Source: Flavobacteriaceae bacterium (GTDB taxonomy: Bacteria; Bacteroidota; Bacteroidia; Flavobacteriales; Flavobacteriaceae). From it: a DNA stretch of 6,403 bases. The DNA lies in the NCBI GenBank assembly GCA_016763215.1, contig JAESUF010000157.1, positions 1-6,403 on the forward strand, read 5' to 3'. Under the pieces are notes generated by a model, which was not told the DNA's origin, did no database searches, and worked only from the letters and a program-made list of their open reading frames with translations. Made by a program: the position numbers and the translations under genes. Below are positions 1 through 6,221 of this stretch, in pieces (within the stretch, counting starts at the first letter, position 1; every line of letters begins with the position of its first letter).

Positions 1-2068
1 AATTCATTTTCTACAAAGTGAACGTCTACTGTAGGTGTTTCTTGCATTCTTATTAGCCGATAACGATCAAAGTTTCCTGCTTGAGGTACTCCATCTTTAA
101 ATGTAAAATCCCCATACATCGCATGTCCAATGCCATCGATAACACCGCCTTCTAATTGATTTTTAGCACCCAATGGATTTACCACAATACCACAGTCTAC
201 GGCAACTGTAACTTTTTTAATTATTGGAATTCCATTTTTCATTTCTACATCTGCTACTTCAGCAACATGTGTATTATGGCTATAATAAGCTGCAAAACCT
301 TGATACGTTCCTTCTTGGGTTTTTCCCCAGTTTGCTTTTTCAGTAGCCAACTTAATGGTATTCTCCATTCTCTGCCCAGAATATTCTATTGTTTTGTCTG
401 TAGTTCCTTTTACCTTTTGAAGTAATTCTGTGAGTAACGCTGGATGGTCTTTTCCTAATTCTTCGGCCAATTCACTGAAAAAACTTTGTTCGGCAAAGGC
501 TAGGAAATTTGTATATGGTGCTCTCCAAGCTCCAGTTGTCATTTTACTTTTGTACGCTCCAGTACTTACTTTATAATTTGGAATACATCCAGCAGGGAAA
601 AATTAGGAATCAATCCATACATATTCGAATTGATTGCGGCTTCTTTCAAATGATACCCAGTAATTTCTCCTCCTTTGATAGAAGCTTTGATCCTATATTT
701 AATAGCGGGTCTGTAAGTTCCTGCCGCCATATCATCTTCTCTAGAGAAGATAACTTTTATTGGTTTTTTTGCCAAACTGGAAATTTCAGCAGCTTCCAAA
801 GCAAAATCGCCATACAATCTACGACCAAATCCTCCTCCCATTCTTGTCATTTCAAGATGAATCTGTTCAGGTTTTTTGTCAAACACTCTTGAAATCATTG
901 AAGATATCCAAGCTGGGGTTTGTATTGGACCAACTAGATGAATTTTATCAGTTGTAACATCTGCATAAAAGTTCATTGGCTCCATACAGTTGTGTGGTAA
1001 AAATGGAGATTCATAGGTCCTCTCTATCACCTTATCTGCTTGAGCAAATGCCTTTTTCACATTTCCATCTTCACGCCTAGTGTTTAACTTTTTACCATTT
1101 AAAATTTTCAACAACTCTCGATCGTGATCTTTTGTGCTTTCTAGATTTTCATCATCTTTCCATTGTGCTATCAATGCTTTTTTACCTTTCATTACAGCCC
1201 AAGTACTAGTTCCTATAACAGCAATTTTATCAGTGACACGTGTAAATCCACTTATCTGTTGCTCAAGAACTTTAATTTTATCTCCAAACCTTATAACATC
1301 AATAACGCCATTCACAGCTCTCGCTTTTGAATCGTCAAAACTAACTAGTTCTTTACCAAACCCTGGAGGTCTTAATACAGAAGCGTACAACATACCTTCT
1401 GCTTTATAATCCATTCCGAATAATGGCTTTCCTGTTCTAATTTTATCGATATCTACATTCTGAACATCGGTTCCAATAATTTGATACTCTTTTGGTGATT
1501 TCAATGTTACTTTCTCAGGAACTTCTAATGCCGCAGCTTCTTTTACAACCTCTCCATACCCTAAGGTATCTCCATTAGCATTGGTAATAACACCTTTAGA
1601 TGTAGTACATGTAGCGGCATCTACACCCCATTTTGCAGCAGCAGCATTTACTAACATTTGTTTTGCTGTGGCTCCAGTTTGTCGCAAAGCATCCCAACCA
1701 AAACGAATGGATTGACTTCCTCCCGCTACCTGCCTTTGATAGTTTTTACTATCTAATATTCCTTGAGCAACATGTACCTTACTCCAGTCTACATCCAACT
1801 CTTCAGCAATAAGCATTGGCATGGATGTTTTTACTCCTTGACCAATTTCTGGGTTGGGTGAAAAAATAGTAACGTATCCCTCTTCTGAGATTTTAATAAA
1901 AGCATTAAAATCATTAAAGTTTAGTTTTGAGATATCAACAGGTGGTATTGCCTCAGGCTTACAAGCTGTTAAAAGGTTGAACCCAATTAACATCCCTCCA
2001 CCAGCTAATGCCGATGTTCTTAAAAAGTTTCTTCTGCTAAAATTGAGTGAATTATTTTGAGACTCCAT
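1..2068 (-). pseudogene. Molybdopterin-binding large subunit of a xanthine dehydrogenase family hydroxylase (IorB-like); frameshifted and cut by left edge
   Basis: Large catalytic subunit of a molybdenum hydroxylase, which would bind the Mo-pterin cofactor and oxidise an N-heterocycle or aldehyde, passing electrons to the [2Fe-2S] subunit encoded just upstream. The first frame (566-2068, 500 codons) begins with a twin-arginine motif SRRNFLR (residues 11-17), a hydrophobic stretch, and a lipobox-like LLTAC with Cys36, suggesting Tat export and lipid anchoring. The family motif MGGGFGRR is at 410-417 and REDDMAAGTYRP follows near 443-454. After about residue 490 the frame shifts. Restoring one T gives FFPAGCIPNYKV, and the shifted frame stays open to position 1, including VDCGIVVNP, NQLEGGVIDGIGHAMYGD and a conserved YRLIR segment. 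The combined length to the edge is about 690 residues against roughly 720-760 in the family; the C-terminal part with the expected catalytic Glu lies outside the window. The substrate cannot be told from sequence; IorB is only the nearest family name. It may be an intact gene with a sequence error. Confidence 0.88.
598..602 (-). other. Apparent single-base frameshift in a homopolymer within the large hydroxylase subunit
   Basis: On the coding (minus) strand the sequence reads CCTAATTTTTCCCTGCTGG. As written it gives PNFSLLDVFQIIK and then a TAA at 566-568. With one extra T it reads PNFFPAGCIPNYKV and continues without a stop to the window edge. The family normally has an FPAG.(I/V)PN(Y/L) stretch at this point, so the second reading is the ancestral one. 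The change sits in a five-base run of A on the plus strand, a typical place for an indel sequencing error or a slippage mutation. Confidence 0.85.
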
Positions 2069-2089
2069 AATTTTTTAAAGTTAGTTTGA

Positions 2090-2548
2090 TTATGAATTTT
2101 TAGCAGCTAAGGCTACAGCTTTTTCAATTCTATTATACGATGCACATCTACATATATTCCCGTGCATAGCTTCTCTTATTTCATCGTTTGTTGGATTTGA
2201 GTTTTCCTTTAAAAACGCAGAAGCAGTCATTATTTGACCCGATTGACAATATCCACATTGAGGAACATCAATTTCTTTCCATGCTTCTTGCACTGGGTGC
2301 GAACCATCCTCTGATAATCCTTCTATGGTCGTAATGGATTCTCCTTCTAGGGAGGAAACAGTTAAAGAACAACTTCTCACAGCAGTGTCACCAATATGAA
2401 CTGTGCAAGCACCACATTGGGCAATCCCACATCCAAATTTAGTCCCCACCATATCGAGTTCATCTCTTAGTACCCACAAAAGCGGAGTGTCTGAATCGAC
2501 ATTTACTGTTGTCGATTTTCCATTAATTTTTAATGTATAGTTTGGCAT
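2090..2548 (-). CDS. (2Fe-2S)-binding small subunit of molybdenum hydroxylase (IorA / CoxS-like)
   Basis: Electron-transfer subunit that takes electrons from the molybdenum centre of the large subunit through two [2Fe-2S] clusters. The 152-residue length is typical of the family. The N-terminal plant-type ferredoxin domain has cluster ligands in CGIAQCGAC (Cys40, Cys45, Cys48) and Cys60. The C-terminal helical domain has the second cluster in CGYC (Cys98, Cys101) and CRC (Cys133, Cys135), and all eight Cys are present. It starts at ATG 2548 directly with MPNYTLKING and has no signal peptide, whereas the partner has a Tat motif, so it is presumably carried out as a folded complex with it. The stop is 21 bp before the large-subunit start, so the two are almost certainly co-transcribed. 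No Shine-Dalgarno sequence is visible, only an A-rich leader. Family assignment is firm; the substrate of the complex is unknown. Confidence 0.95.
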   Translation of the reverse strand: MPNYTLKINGKSTTVNVDSDTPLLWVLRDELDMVGTKFGCGIAQCGACTVHIGDTAVRSCSLTVSSLEGESITTIEGLSEDGSHPVQEAWKEIDVPQCGYCQSGQIMTASAFLKENSNPTNDEIREAMHGNICRCASYNRIEKAVALAAKNS

Positions 2549-2582
2549 AATTTGTTGATTGATATAAAGATGTGTTAAGTTA

Positions 2583-2628
2583 CAAAAAAAGAAAAGGAAT
2601 GACCAAACTTGACGAGCTCCTCATTTCT
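2583..2628 (-). terminator. Possible intrinsic terminator downstream of the LytTR regulator gene
   Basis: Arms at 2621-2628 and 2595-2602 can pair over 8 bp (one G-T wobble) around an 18-nt loop. On the minus strand the stem is followed by a T-rich tract (TTTTCTTTTTTT, 2583-2594). The stem is AT-rich and the loop is long, so this is a moderate call. It lies about 120 nt after the regulator stop and only 46 nt before the small-subunit ATG, so it could end the regulator transcript or attenuate readthrough into the hydroxylase operon. The rest of the 199-bp gap (2549-2747) shows no gene and no clear promoter. Confidence 0.4.
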
Positions 2629-2747
2629 AATTTAAGAATGATTTAACATGATTAGAAGTAAAATAGTAGTGTTTTAAAGAAAAATTAAATAACAAGTTTA
2701 ATTCTCTTAATTTATGTGTTCTTTAAACTAAAAGTATTTTTCAATCG

Positions 2748-3863
2748 CTATAAGTCTAACCATTGCTTAAAAGCTGATGCTTTATTTTTTCCTATGATAA
2801 TATCTACTTCAGAAGGTGGATTTACTTGGATTTTTAATTTGCTATTACCAAACTTGGTGATTTTGTTTATCGCAGAAATAGCGACTATCATTTGCCGATT
2901 TGCTCTAAAAAAAGAGTTCTCATTTAAGTACGAATAAATCTGATCCAAACTCTCACTTGTTGTGGATCTCTTTCCGTCTTTTCTAACAATATAGGTAATG
3001 GTATTCTCAACATAAATATAGCCGATATCTTCCGTAGAAATAGGCATTAATTCGTTCCTTACATAGGTGAGAATTCGTTGTTTCTCTGTTTCTTTTACAG
3101 GTTCAATAGTAGAAGCCGCTCTAGGCTCTTTCTCCAACGTGATTTCTGACAAATTCTTTTGATAATTCTCAAGAGAAATATTCAATCTAGAGATACTTAA
3201 AACTCCATCTTCTAGCCTACTGTTTTTTAATTCCAATTGACCTTCATAATAACCACTTATAAATCGTATTGCACCCAAAACAATAAGCAATACTGAGAGT
3301 GCAATAATCAGAAAAACTAAATACGTTTGACTTTTCCACTCATTAATTTTACCTAGTGCATTAGAAATATTTACATGAGTCGCGATAATCCAATCCGAAT
3401 TATTTATAGGTGTTAAATAAATTATTTCAGAAGAATTAGAGGTTAAATCTGAGTCATTTAAAGAAACAATATAATCATACAACTCAGCGCCAGAAATTGT
3501 GGTCTCCATATTTTTAACAAGCGGGTTTTTTTGACTCGCCTTATCGCCAACAAGGGTAATATCTGGATAGCTTATAATCTTCCCTGACCAATCATAAACA
3601 GAAATGAAAATATTATGTTTTTCAGTATTATCAATTACTTGTTGTATGTTGTCTTTAATTGTTTCTTCTTCTATTTTTTGATCAAAAAAATTTGCACTCA
3701 ACGATGCAATTTGAGATGCTTGCTGTCGGCCAGATTCTATTTCACTCTCTAGAAGTAAACTCCCGTTTTTCTTCAATAAGTACGGAATCCCAAAGATAAA
3801 AACGAGTGTGAAAAATACCGATAGACAAATAACAGTATAAAAATAAAATCGATAATTTTTCAT
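2748..3863 (-). CDS. Membrane-anchored LytTR-domain transcriptional regulator with extracytoplasmic sensor region
   Basis: Predicted one-component signal transducer of 371 residues. A short N-terminus is followed by a membrane segment (about 6-30, rich in F, V, L and I). An extracytoplasmic region (about 31-180) follows, with a Cache-like look: a long initial helix, then VYDWSGKIISYPD and IIYLTPINNSDWIIATHV strands. A second membrane segment is at about 181-204, then a coiled-coil-like linker (about 208-245) and a C-terminal LytTR DNA-binding domain (about 263-371) with IGYIYVENTITYIVRKDGK and FFRANRQMIVAISAINKI, the hallmark strand-helix region. I chose ATG 3863 (MKNYRFYFY) rather than the upstream in-frame TTG at 3899, because it puts the membrane helix right at the start and leaves room for a promoter. 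There is no receiver domain, so it would sense directly. The Cache label is inferred from pattern only. Targets are unknown; candidates are the hydroxylase operon downstream, the divergent operon and itself. Confidence 0.85.
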   Translation of the reverse strand: MKNYRFYFYTVICLSVFFTLVFIFGIPYLLKKNGSLLLESEIESGRQQASQIASLSANFFDQKIEEETIKDNIQQVIDNTEKHNIFISVYDWSGKIISYPDITLVGDKASQKNPLVKNMETTISGAELYDYIVSLNDSDLTSNSSEIIYLTPINNSDWIIATHVNISNALGKINEWKSQTYLVFLIIALSVLLIVLGAIRFISGYYEGQLELKNSRLEDGVLSISRLNISLENYQKNLSEITLEKEPRAASTIEPVKETEKQRILTYVRNELMPISTEDIGYIYVENTITYIVRKDGKRSTTSESLDQIYSYLNENSFFRANRQMIVAISAINKITKFGNSKLKIQVNPPSEVDIIIGKNKASAFKQWLDL

Positions 3864-3884
3864 TGAATATAAATGATAATCGTT

Positions 3885-3912
3885 CAAACGAAAATACAAC
3901 TTTGATTCTCAA
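3885..3912 (-). promoter_or_regulatory. Candidate Bacteroidota-type promoter for the LytTR regulator
   Basis: On the minus strand TTCGTTTG (3892-3885) matches the Bacteroidota -7 consensus TAnnTTTG at all but one position. A TTG (3912-3910) lies 17 bp upstream as a possible -33 element. This would give a short leader before the ATG at 3863 and would place the alternative TTG start (3899) inside the promoter. The match is weak and could arise by chance in AT-rich sequence. Confidence 0.25.
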
Positions 3913-3973
3913 TAAGAAATCTATTCAGTTTCTAAAGTTCATTTTTAACCTCCATATTTCACTTTGACTCATT

Positions 3974-4008
3974 TTTTTAGCTTTTATGCCTTCTATAAAA
4001 GTTAAGAG
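3974..4008. repeat. Inverted repeat (long hairpin) in the divergent intergenic region
   Basis: CTTTTAT (3981-3987) and ATAAAAG (3995-4001) form perfect 7-bp arms around a 7-nt loop GCCTTCT. Pairing continues outward to about 3974/4008 if G-T pairs are allowed. On neither strand is the stem followed by a T tract, so it is not a standard terminator. It sits 65 bp upstream of the OB-fold gene start and about 110 bp upstream of the regulator start. It could be an operator or part of a structured 5' leader. Confidence 0.55.
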
Positions 4009-4029
4009 CTATACTTTTATCATCGTTCT

Positions 4030-4049
4030 TGCAACTGAAAACAGTTGCA
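4030..4049. repeat. Perfect 8-bp inverted repeat upstream of the envelope operon
   Basis: TGCAACTG (4030-4037) and CAGTTGCA (4042-4049) are exact reverse complements separated by AAAA. The dyad ends 23 bp before the ATG at 4073. It could be a dimeric regulator operator or a hairpin in the mRNA leader that affects translation of the OB-fold gene. Each arm also contains a CAGTT core, which resembles half of a LytTR recognition site, although LytTR sites are usually direct repeats. Confidence 0.6.
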
Positions 4050-4072
4050 TTTAAATTGTTTTACATCCTATA

Positions 4073-4513
4073 ATGAGTCTCCGTTTTATAAAAATAGTGA
4101 AGAAAAGTCTCTCTATAATTTTACCCTTATTTTTAGTAGCTTTTATTTTTATGATCAATAAAGGGCCTTCGGATACACGTTTGATAGATACACACGTAAG
4201 TTTAACGACAAATGAAATGATTTCTCTTTTAGATACAGAAAACAGTAAACATCTTGATTCATATATTGAAAAAGCAATTGAAATTAAAGGTATTCTGAAA
4301 GAGAAAAACTACAAAAGAGGGAAGCATATGTTATTGTTGGCTGGTCGTGAAAACACTAAATTTATCTTATGTGAAATGCAAGATGATCAAGCAAGTAAAA
4401 TTCAAAATTTGGAACTTGAAAAACAAGTTATAATAAAAGGTATATTTAAAGGGGTTTTATTAGATGCAATCTTATTAAATTGTATCCTTATTGACAATGA
4501 AGTTTATGAATAG
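4073..4513 (+). CDS. Membrane-anchored OB-fold protein (tRNA_anti-like family)
   Basis: Small 146-residue protein with a basic N-terminus, one membrane segment (about 12-28, SLSIILPLFLVAFIFM) and an exported domain. The C-terminal half follows the pattern of tRNA_anti-like (OB-fold) proteins: a strand IEIKGILKE (about 69-77), FILCEM (97-102), and the closing QVIIKGIFKG plus LLDAILLNCILIDNE (118-143), with the family's conserved Cys at 100 and 137. OB-fold proteins of this kind are common in Bacteroidota and their function is not established; despite the family name there is no reason to think it binds tRNA here. It is the first gene of a three-gene run, and its end overlaps the YceI gene by 17 bp. 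The start at ATG 4073 is the only sensible one. No clear Shine-Dalgarno sequence is present. The family call rests on motif pattern only. Confidence 0.75.
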   Translation: MSLRFIKIVKKSLSIILPLFLVAFIFMINKGPSDTRLIDTHVSLTTNEMISLLDTENSKHLDSYIEKAIEIKGILKEKNYKRGKHMLLLAGRENTKFILCEMQDDQASKIQNLELEKQVIIKGIFKGVLLDAILLNCILIDNEVYE

Positions 4514-5054
4514 AGGATTCCTATTATTGTTATTAATTATAAGTACTAGTTTTACTGGCGAAAAAGAACAACAGTATATTGAACGACAAGGGCTGGTTGA
4601 GTTCTTTTCATATACCTCAGTAGAGAATATTCAAGCCGTCAATAATACTGTTTTAAGTATTATTGACCCTAACAAAAGTGAGATTGCAATTCGAATCTTA
4701 ATGAGAGCTTTTGTCTTTAAAAAATCATTAATGCATGAGCATTTTAATGAAAGTTATATAGAATCTGATTTATATCCTGAAGCAACGTTACAAGGCAATA
4801 TTGTAGATTTTGGTCCTAATTTTAAAGGAGTGCAAACTCGAATTATAAAAGGAGATTTTACATTAAGGGGAATAAAAAAACCGATAGAGGTTAAAGCGGA
4901 AATTACAAAAACAGAAAAAGGCTATACAATAAAAGGAACACTTAATGTAAGAATTAAAGATTATGAAATCAAAGTACCTAGATTGCTTTCTCCTAATATT
5001 GCAAAAAAAATTCAAGTGTCTTTTAACTTTCAATATGTTCCTTATGAAAATTAA
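4497..5054 (+). CDS. YceI family protein (exported lipid-binding-type beta barrel)
   Basis: The predicted 185-residue protein has a signal peptide (hydrophobic run about 8-16, then STSFTG) and a YceI-like domain through to the C-terminus. Visible family features are an opening strand VEFFSYTSVENIQAVNN, the segment MHEHFNESYIESDLYPEATLQG (79-100) matching the usual region before and around the yP.atF motif, and GDFTLRGIKKPIEVKAEI (119-136), which matches the G.ltirGvtkpv signature. YceI proteins form small barrels, and characterised members bind polyisoprenoid lipids. Whether this one does is inference. I preferred ATG 4497 to the upstream TTG at 4491; ATG 4506 is also possible. It overlaps the preceding gene by 17 bp and the next by 11 bp, so all three are probably translationally coupled. 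Confidence 0.85.
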   Translation: MKFMNRGFLLLLLIISTSFTGEKEQQYIERQGLVEFFSYTSVENIQAVNNTVLSIIDPNKSEIAIRILMRAFVFKKSLMHEHFNESYIESDLYPEATLQGNIVDFGPNFKGVQTRIIKGDFTLRGIKKPIEVKAEITKTEKGYTIKGTLNVRIKDYEIKVPRLLSPNIAKKIQVSFNFQYVPYEN

Positions 5055-5946
5055 AAGCACATATATAGTCCTCGTTTTTGTTTTAGGTGCCATGCATTTT
5101 TCATCTGCACAAAGTCTTTTGGATAAATTGAATGCCGAACCTTTAAATGGTCCTCTCTATACATTGGCGACTTTCAAAGCCACTCGAATTTCTATTGGTC
5201 ATTCAGTAGAGACACGTAAAAAAAATGTGTTGGAAATTTCGGTCATGAGTCGTTTTTGGAACCTTCATGAAAGAACAAAAAACAGGTTTATTGCAGATAA
5301 AATCTCCAACCGTTTTGGTTTAGATTATGGCTTATCCGATAGGTTAACTTTGGGCGTTGGATTTTCTACTTTAAACAATATTTTTGACACGTACCTGAAG
5401 TACCGTCTGATACAACAGCAAGACAATGGCCCAAATAAATTTAGTATTACATTACTGCAAAGTGCCGCACATCTTAATCATAAAACACCTCCCTCACCTG
5501 GTTCTAAACCATATGCTTCTATATCAGGAAATAGTTTTTCTGATAAATTAACTTTAACCTCACAAGTTTTAATCGCTCGTAAGTTTACACGAAACTTTTC
5601 ACTACAAATAAGTCCTACTTTTATAAGAAAAAATACCGCTATTTCCCCTTCAGATGATCAAAATCAATTTGCTGTAGGTTTTGGAGGTCGATATAAAGTA
5701 GCGAATCATGTTTCCATAGTTTCAGAATATTATTATGTGACTAACCCTATAAAATCTTTCGAAACACATGATGCTTTTGCTATTGGTGCAAATTGGGAGT
5801 TAAGCGATTTAATGCTTCAATTTAAAATGACCAATACACCAAATTTTGTGGAAGGTGTTGTTCTTTCCCAAACCAGAAGACCCTTTAATTTTAAAGATGG
5901 CAATTTCTTTTTTGGATTCCACGCTACCTTTTTCTTGCAGTTATAA
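5044..5946 (+). CDS. DUF5777-like outer-membrane beta-barrel protein
   Basis: The 300-residue protein has a signal peptide (MKIKSTYIVLVFVLGAMHFS, then cleavage probably SSA|Q at 22/23). The mature part shows alternating hydrophobic strands typical of an outer-membrane barrel: TRISIGHSVETRKKNVLEIS, FGLDYGLSDRLTLGVGFS, KFSITLLQSAAH, LTLTSQVLIARKFTRNFSLQ, and a last strand GFHATFFLQL. The features SIGHS, GLSDRLTLGVG and the late NF..G pattern resemble the DUF5777 family of Bacteroidota, whose function is unknown. I chose ATG 5044 because the signal peptide follows at once; in-frame upstream starts, including ATG 5035, would add residues that spoil it. It overlaps the YceI gene by 11 bp and closes the operon. 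The exported neighbours suggest a shared role at the cell envelope, perhaps lipid or respiratory-chain related, which is inference. Confidence 0.8.
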   Translation: MKIKSTYIVLVFVLGAMHFSSAQSLLDKLNAEPLNGPLYTLATFKATRISIGHSVETRKKNVLEISVMSRFWNLHERTKNRFIADKISNRFGLDYGLSDRLTLGVGFSTLNNIFDTYLKYRLIQQQDNGPNKFSITLLQSAAHLNHKTPPSPGSKPYASISGNSFSDKLTLTSQVLIARKFTRNFSLQISPTFIRKNTAISPSDDQNQFAVGFGGRYKVANHVSIVSEYYYVTNPIKSFETHDAFAIGANWELSDLMLQFKMTNTPNFVEGVVLSQTRRPFNFKDGNFFFGFHATFFLQL

Positions 5947-6024
5947 TAAATACCCCAGTATAGAATTCTTTTTCAATGCTCCTTTTTCCATTTTCCATAC
6001 GATAAATTGGTTAAATCTTGTATT

Positions 6025-6058
6025 CTACTGTTACTTTATACACGCATACTAACAGTAG
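6025..6058. repeat. 9-bp perfect inverted repeat downstream of the envelope operon
   Basis: CTACTGTTA (6025-6033) and TAACAGTAG (6050-6058) are exact reverse complements separated by 16 nt. No T tract follows directly on the plus strand, so it is not by itself an intrinsic terminator. It may stabilise the 3' end of the operon mRNA or serve as a protein-binding dyad. The rest of 5947-6024 is AT-rich, with no gene or recognisable signal. Confidence 0.55.
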
Positions 6059-6099
6059 TAACTTTTAAAATTCGGGGGGATTTTATGATTATTGACGTC

Positions 6100-6124
6100 A
6101 AGTCACTCAAGAGAGTGGCTTTTT
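6100..6124 (+). terminator. Intrinsic transcription terminator
   Basis: AAGTCACTC (6100-6108) pairs with GAGTGGCTT (6113-6121) with one G-T wobble around an AAGA tetraloop. The stem runs into TTTTTCTTT on the plus strand. This is a textbook rho-independent terminator. It lies about 155 bp after the DUF5777 stop and is the best candidate for the end of the 4073-5946 operon. It overlaps the start of a 43-codon ORF, which argues against that ORF being a gene. Confidence 0.75.
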
Positions 6125-6150
6125 CTTTCCAAAACACGTATATATACCTA

Positions 6151-6181
6151 TTGACATGTGTCAGGCTCCTTTCTACTTTTA
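6151..6181 (+). promoter_or_regulatory. Candidate promoter for the right-edge gene
   Basis: TTGACA (6151-6156) is followed after 17 bp by TACTTTTA (6174-6181), which matches the Bacteroidota -7 consensus TAnnTTTG except at the last base. It is just downstream of the terminator and would give a leader of roughly 30-35 nt before ATG 6222, the expected layout for a new transcription unit. The -35 end overlaps the dyad TGACA-TG-TGTCA (6152-6163), a possible operator. Confidence 0.45.
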
Positions 6182-6221
6182 TAAGGTTCAATTTTACGCA
6201 ACCACTTAACACCTAAAAATT

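Noticed and set aside
509..957. Plus-strand ORFs opposite the molybdenum hydroxylase large subunit
   Set aside because: They are rich in Cys, Phe and Ser with no domain pattern, and lie antisense to a strongly conserved coding region; they are shadows.
3870..3885. A GATAATC element resembling part of a Fur box upstream of the regulator
   Set aside because: Only one GATAAT unit is present with no repeated units, which is expected by chance in AT-rich DNA.
3864..3899. Extension of the LytTR regulator to an upstream in-frame TTG at 3899
   Set aside because: It adds 12 residues ahead of the membrane helix, uses a rare start codon, and would overlap the only candidate promoter. ATG 3863 gives a normal N-terminus.
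4963..5043. Upstream in-frame starts for the DUF5777 gene, inside the YceI gene
   Set aside because: The extra residues (MKSKYLDCFLL...) come from the YceI coding sequence in another frame and would hide the clear signal peptide that begins at ATG 5044.
6085..6216. A 43-codon ORF (MIIDVKSLKRV...) on the plus strand preceded by a G-rich run that looks like a ribosome binding site
   Set aside because: A strong intrinsic terminator (6100-6124) lies across codons 6-14, and the C-terminal part overlaps the candidate promoter of the next gene. The protein resembles no family I know. A leader-peptide attenuator is conceivable but not supported.
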